From contig JADCRB010000071.1 in NCBI GenBank assembly GCA_021464245.1, forward strand, positions 3,549,681 through 3,613,680: a DNA stretch of 64,000 nucleotides. The letters are read 5' to 3'. Every line of letters starts with the position of its first letter. Position 1 is the first letter of the stretch. The notes beneath the pieces are model-generated. The model worked only from the letters and a program-made list of their open reading frames with translations, was not told the origin of the DNA and ran no database searches. The stretch comes from Carallia brachiata. Lineage: Eukaryota > Streptophyta > Magnoliopsida > Malpighiales > Rhizophoraceae. The translations under genes and the position numbers were made by a program. Of the stretch, positions 1 to 11,112 are shown in pieces.

Positions 1-1999
1 ATTATCCTTCAACCATTCGAACAAGACTCAGTGCTCTAGATCCCACCAATTTTGGTTCCCACCAAAATTGGTGAGAAATCCCAAGAAAATGCACGTTTAC
101 AATTATGTTGAAGGTTCAGTCACCAAATGGTCATCGAAAAAGCACAATAAAGATTTGCATTCTGCCATATAAAAATATTTACGTGATCAGATTTTTTTTT
201 AAAAAAATTATTTTTATTATTTTTATTTATTAAGAGACTTATAAGACTTTAAATTGTATATAGAGATAATTCTTCTTATTTCATAAATTACAGATATATC
301 TTTTTTAGGATTATTACTTATATAAAGGTAAAAATGTCATTTCATACACATAATTTTTTTTTTCTTTCCATATCTTTATTATATTAAAAAATTTCCTTCC
401 AACCACTTTATTTTTCACTCATTTTTAACTTATTCAAACAATTATAAAAATAATTTATTTTCTTTCACACAACTTTCTTCCACACTTCACTTCCAATCCA
501 AACATATACAATCTCTAAACAAGATGGACAACATTGTGCCCTCCCCAAAGATTGGCTTACAAGAAGTACGGACCAACGACGAACATCTGCATCTAACAAA
601 TACGAACTCAATGGTAACTGTTATTGGCCAAATAACTAACGACACAAAAAAAACTCATCATTCACTAATATCAAAAAAAAAAAAAAGAAAAGAAAAATGA
701 AATCCCGCATTATCAAGAGCCCAAAAAATGTATACAAGCACATAAAGAGGAAAAAAAAAACCACGAGAAAAAACAAGAGAAACGGAGAAAAAAAAGTGCA
801 AAATGAAAAAGCTTCATCACACGCGTCAGATTTGGAGCATGTCATCCGTGGGTAAATGTTATACTATCCCAGGTAAATTACATTTTACATCCTATAAATA
901 AAATATAATTACGATTCTCATCTCTCAATTTCATAAATTACATAAAGTATCTTAAACTATCCATGCAATAACAAAAGCTATCCTTAGTTAGTTTAGTGTT
1001 ACTTAAAGATGGATTTAATAACAAAATTCCATTGAAAATGATACAAAAGTTTCAAATTGCCCTTCCTCAAACCAACTATGGAACCAAAAAGACAGCACGA
1101 AGCCATTGTGGTGGCCAATGTTATAGATTGCTGTAGTACTGGCATCGCTTATAATCAATAAGTCAGACAAAATACTAATTGAAACCAGAGGAAGAAGGAC
1201 AAAATGATTTTCTCTCCAACCTCTAATCTGCGATCACCATTATCCTCTACATCAATGTTGTACGTAAAAATAAATAAATAAATAAATAAAATGACAGGAT
1301 ATCATCTGAAAAAGGGCAAAATAATTTTCTCTCCAACCTCAAATGGGGTCCACCATTATCCTCTTTATCACCGTTAAAAATATGTGACTTCAACTAAAAT
1401 GTGTGGAATTTGAACTTCAATTCTCTCTCTTCACTACCTCTCTTAAATGATAAGATATCATCTCTATTTAAAACTATATATATATAGTCTTCAACTGATA
1501 AGTTTAAAATTCAAACTTTAACTCTTTTCTTCCACTATCCCTCCTAAATGATAGCTATTGTCTCTTCTACAAACAAAGAAAAATATTTACTTTGCTTCCT
1601 TATTGTCATTAGCATGCATGTTGCTTTCTATGTGTTACTGCGTAATAATACTTAAATATATAATCAACAATTATTAAAGTATAATGTAGATTTTCGTCAA
1701 CTTAGCTTGCGTTCAAGTAAAATTTACCGAAATGTATGTCATGTGGTGATTTGATCAGTGTAGGCGTCATTGTCTGTTCAAACTTGCCTTCATGAACCCA
1801 AGACACCGCTGGCTGGCACACTAATCGCCATCTTTGTCAGTTTGCACATTAAGATTCTTTCTCTATATATACGATATGCGTCCATTTATATCTTCATCTA
1901 CCCCTGCACATCTTCACTATTCCCTGCATGTTATGCTCTATCTGCTACAGTAGCTATTGTATTTTACTACAGCCAAAGTTAAGCTTAACAACGGAAAAG
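1..1999. other. Intergenic/upstream region of WAT1 copy 1
   Basis: I see no credible gene here. From about 480 onward the sequence is a diverged duplicate of the region upstream of WAT1 copy 2 (about 10190-11112), including the last 300 bases before the ATG. It holds a perfect 13-bp hairpin at 44-73, a short AAAT repeat near 1268-1292, and two pairs of imperfect direct repeats (about 1189-1250 with 1306-1370, and 1406-1470 with 1504-1566). A TATATATA run near 1864 is a possible TATA box for the dead copy. Short ORFs here are low complexity. Confidence 0.6.
44..73. repeat. Perfect short hairpin
   Basis: A 13-bp arm (44-56, starting CACCAATTTTGG) is followed by a 4-base loop and its exact reverse complement (61-73). 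There is no T-tract or gene beside it that would suggest a role. Confidence 0.8.
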
Positions 2000-2587
2000 A
2001 TGGGCAGATTAGAAGAAAAAGCCTGCAATGGCTATGGTATGGTTGCAATTCTGTTATGTAGTTGTTTCTCTCGCCATGAAAGCTGCTTTTGTCACAGGAA
2101 TGAGTCCAAGGGTCTTCGTTCTCTGTAGACAAGCCATAGCAACGCTGGTCATTACACCAGTAGCTTATGTCTCAAGGTAATCTACTAATCACTCTCTCTG
2201 ACAAAGAGTTCTGTCTATCCTACGGTATTCAAATTACTTTTACGTACGGAAATTGTTAGGGGCGGAGGGCGGGTGATGGGTCCCGAGGGAAAGAGAAAGA
2301 GAGAAGGGGGAGAGGAGAGAAAGTGGGACATATAGTTAGTTTGACCGACCTTTTTGAACTTTTTTTTTGTGAAAAAATAGTTTGTGAACGTAAGTGAGTA
2401 AAGTTAGCCAATAACATACATAAAAAATAGAGAGTTTTTAGGGTCATATGTAATATGTATTATATATATAAAATTTATAATTGATGTGTAATAAATTTAA
2501 ATTGATGTATAAAAAGAAAATTAATCTGGTGCCCTTGTCCATCAGCCTTATCCCAAATTCCCAATAACAAAATTATTATTATTAGAA

Positions 2588-2941
2588 TTAATATACAAAA
2601 ATATCATTAATTTTGTTTAAAATAATAAATTTAACATCAATTTTAAAAAGTAACAATTTACCCCTCTTTAAATTTTTTTATAACAATTATAACATATTAT
2701 GAATTTTTTAAACAGAATTTATTTATTTTGATGATATGATACTAATTTATATAATTATCCTGTTACCGAAACAAATATATTTTTATAAATTTATTATCGA
2801 AACTGACAGATTCTATTCATATAAAATTATTACATACTAAATTTGTTATAAAAATATTTAAAGAGAAGTAAATTATTACTTTTTAAAATTGGTATTAGAT
2901 TTATTATTTTAAATAAAGTTAGTGATATTTTTGTATGTTAA
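2588..2941. mobile_element. Foldback (MITE-like) element in intron 1 of WAT1 copy 1
   Basis: The left arm from 2588 (TTAATATACAAAAATATCA...) reads as the reverse complement of the right arm ending at 2941 for roughly 100 bases per arm, with few mismatches. An AT-rich centre lies between them. Intron 1 of copy 1 is 782 bp against 80 bp in copy 2, so the element arrived after duplication or was lost from copy 2. The extra sequence at about 2250-2585 is also missing from copy 2 and is not explained by this foldback. I could not define a clear target-site duplication. Confidence 0.75.
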
Positions 2942-4110
2942 TCCTTCTATTATTGCAGGAGAAAATCAGCTGGCACTTCATCAATGGGGTTAAAAAGTTT
3001 TTCTTTAATATTTCTGGCCTCACTAATCGGGTGCATGTGACATTAAATTTATTCTCTCGTTTTTGCACTTGTATGCGACAAAAAACTATACCAAGAATTA
3101 GTTATTGACTCTAATCTACCACAGATTGACGATCAATCAGAATATCTTCTCTGAGGGCCTCTATTTGGTCTCCTCATCAATAGCCAGCGCAATGACAAAT
3201 CTGATCCCTGCAATCACATTTATAATGGCATCCATTCTCGGGTAAAGGCATCAACCTCTGGTTTACTACATTGTCAGAGCTTTCGTAAGGTGCTTAAGAT
3301 ACAATCTTCTCTGCTAGACTATCTTTCAGGGCGAAAACAATTCACCTGTAAATCTTACAATGAGATCAGCTCTTTAAAAATGAGCTCAATCTGGATATAA
3401 TTAAGTTCTAATCAACGAGGTTTCATTCCTACTCATGCAACAATTTGATTTGCATGTTATTGTCGAAAGACCACATTTTTTTTTTTGTCAAGACCACATT
3501 TTTTTTTCTCGTTAACGTTTAAGAGTACCTGTAGACATAGCCACATAGTTGCCACTATATATTATTATGTTTTATAACCAAAGTTACAATTTGCTTAAAC
3601 TTTTAATCTCGTATTTCCTGGGGTCAGCTTGAAGACTTTCAGAGCACCATCCTATTTCATATTCCAAAGGCCGAACTGAAAAGAAAAGGGCATAAACAAG
3701 AGAAGAAACAAAAATCACAATACGAATACTCTCTAGGTGATTAAACTTGTGCAACCATGGGGTGTCCGTGCCATATTAAGATGTAGAATTTTTTTTTTTT
3801 TTTGACAATGAGTTTTAAAGTTTCAAGAATTTCTAACTGTTTTTATTTTCTAACAAAAAGAGCCTATTTTTACATGCATCAGACAATTGACATGGGTTTT
3901 TTTTTTGTTCTCTAATTGAATAGATTAGAGAAGATTAACATCAAAAGCTACAGAAGCATTGCCAAAATAGTGGGAACCATTATATGTGTCAGCGGAGCCA
4001 TTTCAATGGCTCTTCTCAGAGGACCAAAGCTACTCAACAGTTGTCTTGGCAGCTTGGGTGGAGGGGAGAATTAGTTGCTGGGTTGTTTGTTTCTATTTGG
4101 AAGTGCTTCT

Positions 4111-4929
4111 TGTTGGAAAATAAGAATGTACTTAAAAAGGCTTGAATCTTACGTAAAAAAAAAAAGGGAAATCAAGTTTTGCTCAACAAAAGTGTATATT
4201 AATAAATTAAAATCCCACATAAAAAAAATTAAGTATTGTTAGTTTATAAACCAATCTGTTCTTTATGTTTTATAAAATAAAAGACTTATAAAAGATCTCG
4301 CACGAACCAATCTCAAGCCCATTGTGAGCCGGCCCATGTGACTAATATTTTGAAACCTTACAAATATTTCGGTCAAATTAACCATTTTTTTTAATCGTTG
4401 AAAAACTAGTCGTTACAGACATTAACCACCATATTTTGAGACCTTACAAATATTTCGGGAAAACTAATCTTTTTTCATTAATCTATTTATTTTTTAACTG
4501 TTGGAGAACTAATCATTACAGTCATCAACCACTATTATTTCTGCTTATTATTTACTTTTATAACTATTATTTGTCTTTACGAGTTTTAAAACTTAAACCA
4601 ATATAAATATAAATAGACCATCTTCTTCTTCTCCGGAAAATCATTCATCTTTTACACTCTTCTTCTTCCATATACTGTACTTGTTGGAATTTGTTAGGTC
4701 AGTTGGATTAGAGTTATTTCTGTCACTTCACTATTTAAAGTGCACATTAGTAGGAATATATGTTGTATCATAAGAAAATAACTGTTGCGACCTGCTGTAT
4801 TGTATCGATTTGATAACGGGATAAAAATTATCTTTAAGAACAGTACTTAACATATCTTAAACATTTCATATTCTTTAATTATTTTATCTGCATCTATTTA
4901 CTGTTGTTTGTACTTTATTATTTCTAACA
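4111..4929. mobile_element. Solo LTR inserted in exon 4 of WAT1 copy 1
   Basis: The 819-bp insert starts TGTTGGAAAATA and ends TATTTCTAACA, so it has TG...CA ends with imperfect inverted termini. It is flanked by a 5-bp direct repeat CTTCT (4106-4110 and 4930-4934). Removing the insert and one CTTCT restores an exon collinear with copy 2. A TATA-like stretch (TATAAATATAAATAG near 4602) fits an LTR promoter. No gag or pol is present, so this is a solo LTR. The superfamily is not determined; Copia is a guess. Confidence 0.88.
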
Positions 4930-6639
4930 CTTCTTGTTGGTCATTGTGGCTAATTTTGCAGGTAACCAGATGTGCAAGTGTATTTCACTAACTTGACGTT
5001 CCAGTCCCCATGACAGTCAAAATTTTTTACAGGTTCCGGTTACAGCTAGCTACCCTGACCATTTATCTTTATCAGCATGGATGTGTTTTTTGGCAACAAG
5101 ACAATCAGCAATCCTAGCAATATTCGTAGAGAAAGACCTGAAAGCATTTAACCCACATTCTTATATGAAAGTGGTTTCTTGCACATTTTTGATATATACC
5201 CCTTGTTGTCTATGGTAAATATGAACATGTTCAAAATGACTATTTTTCTGTTGTGCAATTTGCATCCTACTGACCAAACCAGCAATTGTACAATAAAAAT
5301 AGGGAACTATGGGCTCAGGGCTAGGATTTTTGTTCAGGCATGGTGCATTTCGGAAAGGGGTCCACTCTTCTCTGCAATGTTTAATCCTCTAAGCACAGTG
5401 CTAGTCACCGTATTGGCTGCTCCACTTCTACACGAAGAGATATATACCGGAAGGTAATTCTATTAGTCTTCTATGTCCATAGATAATGACATCTACACTT
5501 ACTCTCCATGATTTTAATTTCAAGAAAATCTGTTAAATCGCCTTCTTGTTATATGTTCGCTTGATAGTTGCAGGTGGTGAAGTGGTTAGTTTGTATGTTG
5601 TGCTATGGGGTAAGGCCAAGGACTTGATAGAGATCCGACAAGGCGGAGATCCAAAGCTAGAAGTTGATCAAACAGAAACCATGCAAATATTCATAGGTGA
5701 ATCCACCGGTGAAGGAGATTGCAAAGATTATTTGAAAGAACCGCTTTTGCCTGATAAAGCAAATGACAACAAAGAGAGGAACAATAAAAGCCAATGAGGC
5801 CATTAGCAATTCGTGCATTTTCCCCTCTGATAAATGAATTTGTGAATTTCTTTTCGTGATTAGCTTGATTATAGACAATAAATTGTAAACAAAAATTGGA
5901 GGAGCCTCGGAAATGCATTATTCATTGTAAAATAAACAGTATCCTATCCAATAATTTGACGAAAAAATATACAGCATAACTCCTGTATTCAGCAACATTT
6001 CGTTAGATAGTAACTGTACAATCAATTTCTACGGCCGAGTAGATCCACTGAAAATAACCTGGCCCAATGTGCATTTTAGGCCTTTTTTTATGGAAGATCT
6101 TATCCTCATAATGTATTTTAGGCCCAATATAGCATCAGCGGGATAAGCCCACTAGCCTGAGTACACACACTGAAAATAACAATTTCGGTCGAAGGGCCTT
6201 CTAAAGCCTTACACACCGCTTCAAGAGAGAACAACTTCCCTCTGCCCTAATCGGTCACCTGCCCGGTCGCATTCCTGAAACCTTACTCAAGTTCACTTGA
6301 GCTTTTAGCCTTTCACTTCTTACCCAATTGTTAGGCCCAGATTACTATGATAAGTTTGGACATGCGCAAGAGGAGGAATGTCTCCTTTCTTTCAGTGGAT
6401 CAGCCCAAATTTCAGGCCCATGTCCACGGAAATTAGCGAGAACAATAGGAACGCTACTCTCGTTTAAAGAAGAATTACGCAATGGAATGACCAAAATAAC
6501 AATAATAATAACAAAGATCACTAATCATAATGTCTAATGGTCAAACTATTTGAATTTTTAAGGATAAGTCTAAAGTTCCGATTTTAAGCATCTAGGTTTA
6601 AAATTAATGAGCTAATATCCAAAGCTATAGTCTCTAAGA

Positions 6640-9270
6640 AAGTACCCAAAAAAGTACCCAGAGGTGTTTAGAATCAAATATGGGTCATATCTCATTTTTC
6701 CTTCACTAACAGATGGATTTATCATTGACAAGGTTAGACAACGACTCTCTTCTTAGAAGTCTAAACTTTTCAATATGTTAAAGAGGGTCACATTGGCACA
6801 AAGTTGTTTATCTTCTATCCCTCTATATTCTATACAAACATCATGGCTATCGAGTTTTGTTTGTGACGAAATTAATCGGATTGTTAGGCAATTTATTTGG
6901 TCCTCGAATATTGAGAAGCGAGAGATTCACTTAGTGAATTAGAATGAAACAGCACAGCCTGGGAAGGTTGGTGGGCTGGGAGTACGCAAGGCCAGAGAGT
7001 GTAACGTGGCTTTGTTGGGGATATTATGCTGGGAGCTTCTCCAGGATGGTAAAAAAATATGGGTGTCAGTCTTGCAGAGCAAATATTTGCCAAATTAAGG
7101 GCAAAGTTTCACTGTCCCTCTACCAGCTTCAGATACATGGCGAGCTTTAAATAAATGGTTTCATCACTTAAGGATGGATTTGGGTATCAGATTGGCTTGG
7201 GACACTCTGCATCTTTTTGGTTTGATAGGTGGGCATCTCTTCAGCCACTCTCAGAAGTGGTCCCCTTCATATCAATTGATGAACAAGATCTTTGTGTTAG
7301 CTCTATTATTCAAAATGAGAGATGGCAGCTAGATTGAATTTAAACAATTTTACTTTAGAAGGTAATTCAACTAATTTCCTCTACGTCTCTTCCCTAGCAT
7401 TCAATGGGAATTGATGTTGTGTCGTGGTTTGAAAGTTCTAATGGCATGTATTCGGCAAGGTCGACTTATCATTGGCTGACACGGAGTAGTGTTCTTGGGG
7501 CTATTGGTTAAGTTTGGTCGCAGCTGTAGAGGTTGAGGATTCCATTGAAGTTCAAAACGTTTCTTTGACTTATTGTGAAGGGGAAACTCATTACCAATGT
7601 GGAGAGGTTCTGAAGGGGCTTGTGTGAGAGCCCTTTTTGTACAAGATGTCATAATCACCCCAAGCATATTTTGCACATTCTGAGGCACTGTCTGGTTTCA
7701 CGGAGAGTTTGGAGCAGTCCATTCCACAAGGTATGCCACCGTCATTCTTTACCTCCTCTCTTGAAGAATGGCTGCGTAATTTGGCCCACGGCTAAATCTT
7801 CTTTTTTAGGGAGTGTTTGGCTCTACTTTTTAAGGAGTGCGTTTGCGTTTCAACCTAAAAAATGAGGGATATAAGTGTTTAGTAAAATATTTGGAGAGAA
7901 CGCTGATTGTTGATAAAAAGTCTAATCAGTTGCTATTTCACAAAATAAGTTAAGTCTGTTTTTTGAAACTCTCAGTTACTGATATAAATCTTTTAGATCA
8001 AAATACTTTTTTTTTCCTTTTATTTGCAAGACTGAATTTATATATACTTTAAATTTTTTAATAAATTGAGTTATTTTATTTTATTTATAGAAAATAATAC
8101 TAATAGTTATTAATAGAATAAGATAATATATTAGTTTTCATATGAAATTTTATTAAACATATTTTTTAAAATTTTTTAAAAAATTATTGTTTTTCGTTTA
8201 AAGAATTATTGATTGTTTTTTATTAGAACTTATTGCAAATTATTTTTTTAAGAACATGCAGTCAAAATCCATTAACGCATAAACAATCAAAACGAATAAA
8301 TTTTTCCTTTATAAGAATGATATCTGTGAAAAAAAAATATGTAATATACAAAATGTTCATTTTATAATTTGAAATGTAAACAGCAAATATTAATTTAACC
8401 AAAATATCATAATTTTATTTTAACAGTCAGCAACAGTGATCAGTAATAGTAATCAACAATCGGTAACAGTAATCAACAATAGTAACAGCAACAGCAATAA
8501 TCAACAGATAAGCCAAATAAGCCCTTAATGTTAAAGGGGTCCAGTTTCTGTGCTCTTGTTGGTTGCTTTGGAAATTTTAGAATGATGAAGTGCTGTAAGG
8601 GAAATGATATATATTGCCAAGGCAATTACAACAAATACAAGGGCTTGTTGCCGACGTTTGTTCGGGGTTGGTTTTATCAGGAGTTAGTCAATCAACCAGA
8701 TTCCATTTGGTGGCTTGGAATCCTCCTCCTTCTGGCTATATTAAAGTTAACAATAATGGTAGTTCGCAAGGGAGTTTAGGTAGAGCATGATTTGCAAGTC
8801 TCTTGCGCGATGAGTTTGAGATTTGAAAAGGAGGCTTTATGGACTCAGCAAGTATTAATTCTAACATGGTTGCTGAACTCATGGGTATCCGACGAGGGTT
8901 GGAGTACTGTTGAGAGTTGGGTTACAGAATGATTATTATGGAATCTAATTCGCTTGAGGCTATCCATTTGATATCTAGCCAGGTTGATGACTCACATCAA
9001 TTATCTATGCTGATTAAAGATATATGTTTTCTAAAAGAGCGGTCATGGAGGGTTGAACTCCAACAAGTGCTAAGAAAGGGTAATGCGTGTGCTGATATGC
9101 TATCCAAGATGAGTGCAATGGCATCCTCTGGGAAAGTGATCTTTCAAGCTCCACCATCTGGGTTGAGACTTTTACTTGATTCCAATTGGATGGAAGTGGT
9201 CCATTTTACAGTTTGATTGTTTTATTGTTCTACTGCTTTAATTTTTCTTGTTCCAGATGTACCGAAAAAA
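6640..9270 (+). mobile_element. Decayed LINE retrotransposon, 3' half
   Basis: Interrupted reading frames match plant L1-type LINEs. They include the end of the reverse transcriptase (a block like NxxVRQFIW...EKREIHLVN followed by GGLGVRKAREC and ALLGILCWELLQDG, about 6720-7070), a zinc-finger reverse-transcriptase-associated segment (CTRCHNHPKHILHILRHC, about 7630-7690), and a C-terminal RNase H-like domain (about 8730-9190; MESNSLEAI and RKGNACADMLSK are typical). An A-rich tail lies at 9267-9281. Many stops and shifts make it inactive. The 5' end is not defined. A separate element splits it at about 7807-8526. Confidence 0.88.
7807..8526. mobile_element. Nested hAT-like non-autonomous element inside the LINE
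   Basis: AT-rich, non-coding sequence interrupts the LINE frame. Its ends are imperfect inverted repeats (left GGGAGTGTTTGGCT, right reverse complement GGGCTTATTTGGCT). The right sub-terminal part has a reiterated GTTACTGTTG-like pattern. GGG..TGTTTGG termini are common in plant hAT-type non-autonomous elements. I could not see a clean 8-bp target duplication, so the class is inferred. Confidence 0.55.
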
Positions 9271-9299
9271 AAAAAAAAAGAAGAAACTATGGCTGATAA

Positions 9300-11112
9300 A
9301 TCATTGTCCGCCCGATGTTATCACTCAAATTCATCCCCCAAGAACTTCCAAATTCAAAGAAAAAATAAGCTGCATTTTGGAAACTAGGACCCATGTTCGA
9401 TGTTCCACAAGAGAATGCCACAATATGCATGTCTAAGCAGTGACGATAGTATCACAATGATAGAAATTTTTGCTCTGTGTGTCCTGATTGCAATCCCACG
9501 TCAGAAATATATAGTTTTCTGTCCAATATACAGACCTACCAGCTGGTTGCCAGAATATACCCAGACGATGCAGACAGTGACAACGACAAACTCACGCCTA
9601 ACTCATAATTATTGCTAAACGTTAACTCAACAATGCCTACACTAAAGAAAAAAGGATTTGACATTACCTGCTAACATAAAAATGCAAGTGTGCGCAACTT
9701 TCGGCTTCAAGGTTGTATATAAATTTTCTGTGTATTTTAAGAAGAAAATTGTTTTCAATTATAAGATAGCTGCTTAATCATGCTGTGTGCATCAACAATT
9801 CTTAATTGGTTCCAATCAACTAATCGAATTAAAAAATTCTTCGATACAGTAGTACACCAAGTATCAATTTGTCTTTTTGTTTGGCATATTGGTGGCTTAA
9901 GCATCTTCATCTAAAGATGAAGTTGTAAAGCTAGTGGATTTCTCTAACTCATTTTCCACCGACTTCATTTGGAACTAATATTCTCATATTTGTTGTGGCA
10001 GAAAGAACATTGACAATGTCGGCTGTCAAATTTCACTGGCAAAAACTTTGAAGAAATTTAGATGGGGAAAAAAATTTGATATAAGAAAATTTAATCAATC
10101 TTTTTAAATGTGGATGGGTAAGTTTGGAGGCAAAGCTGCCCAAAAGTTTCGTTTTGTACCATCAGACCCAGTTGAATCCACGGTTCAGATTTTGATGGAC
10201 AACATTTTCCCCTCCCCAGGCTTTGGTTTACAAGAAGTACAGACCAGCAGTGAAAATCTACATCAAACAAGTACGAACTGGATGGTAGTAACTGTTATGG
10301 GCCACGTAACAAAGGTTCACAAAAACATCTCATCATTTACTCTTAGAAAAAAAGAACAAAAAAAATTGGAATCCCCACATTATCACAAGCTAAAAATAAT
10401 GGACGCCAGCACATAAAGAGGAATGAAAAAAAAAAACACGAGAAAAAACAAAGGAAACGGAAACAAAAAAGGGTACAAAAAAAAAAAAAAAAGGCTTCAT
10501 CACATGCATCAGATAAGGAGCATGTCATCCATGGGTAGATGTTATACTATTATAATTGTATTATAATTGTTAGATATGTATTTGTGATCCTGATCTTTAA
10601 TTACAATTATTCATATATATATATAAAATAAAAACACAAATAGAGTAACATGATAATAATAAAATATAGACCAATCAAATTTTATTTAGTCCTATAGATA
10701 AATAAAATTGAATGTAAAAATTTATTTTACTGTTTTTTTTATTGCTACATAGTACTCAAATATTTAATTAACTGCCATCAGAGCATAATTTTCGCCAACT
10801 TAACTGGGTGCAGGTAACATTTCCTTTGTCGAAATGTAACATATGATGATTTGACCAGTGCAGCCGCATTGTCTGTCTTTATCTTTGTCTATGCTTGTCA
10901 ACCTTGCCTTCATAAACCTAAGACACCGTTGGCACACTAATCGCCATCTTTGTCAGTTTGCATATTAAGAGTCTTTCTCTATACGATGTGCGTCTATTTA
11001 TACCTTCGTCTAGCCCCTACACATCTTCACTATTTCCTGTGTGCTTTCGTCTATCCGCTACAATACCTATTGTATTTTACTACTGCCAAAGTTAAGCTTG
11101 ACAACGGAAAAC
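9300..11112. other. Intergenic/upstream region of WAT1 copy 2
   Basis: I see no convincing gene. About 10190-10530 and 10780-11112 align with the upstream region of copy 1. The region 9300-10180 has no counterpart that I recognise. The TATATATA run near 1864 in copy 1 is four bases shorter at the matching place here (about 10979-10983), while a TTTATA motif a little downstream is kept in both. Confidence 0.55.

Larger units (their letters stand above)
2000..5797 (+). pseudogene. WAT1-related (nodulin MtN21/EamA) transporter, dead copy 1
   Basis: This is a degenerate duplicate of the gene at 11113-13410. Matching exons are about 2000-2176, 2959-3030, 3125-3241, 3924-4110 continued at 4935-4961, 5033-5191, 5303-5453 and 5560-5797. 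Lesions seen by comparison with copy 2 are: a 2-base deletion near codon 6; an in-frame TAG at 4072-4074 where copy 2 has TGG; an 819-bp solo LTR inside exon 4; loss of the exon 5 donor (GT to AT at 5192-5193); a 1-base deletion in exon 6; and loss of the last acceptor (AG to CG at 5558-5559). The C-terminal tail (KEPLLPDK motif, stop 5795-5797) keeps the ancestral frame that copy 2 has lost. The family are ten-helix DMT-superfamily membrane carriers, some of which move auxin or amino acids. This copy cannot encode one. Confidence 0.93.
480..6440 (+). repeat. Tandem segmental duplication, unit 1
   Basis: This unit and 10190-14345 are diverged copies of one ancestral segment. They share an upstream non-coding block (about 520-845 against 10190-10530), the promoter-proximal 300 bp, all seven WAT1 exons in the same order, the 3' flank (GGAGCCTCGGAAATGCATTA in both, near 5900 and 13492) and a far 3' block (about 6340-6420 against 14280-14345). 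Unit 1 is longer because of an intron 1 insertion and a solo LTR. Confidence 0.85.

Noticed and set aside
636..845. 69-codon minus-strand frame, Phe/Leu-rich
   Set aside because: It arises from A-rich low-complexity DNA. The duplicate at 10343-10528 does not conserve the frame as a protein would.
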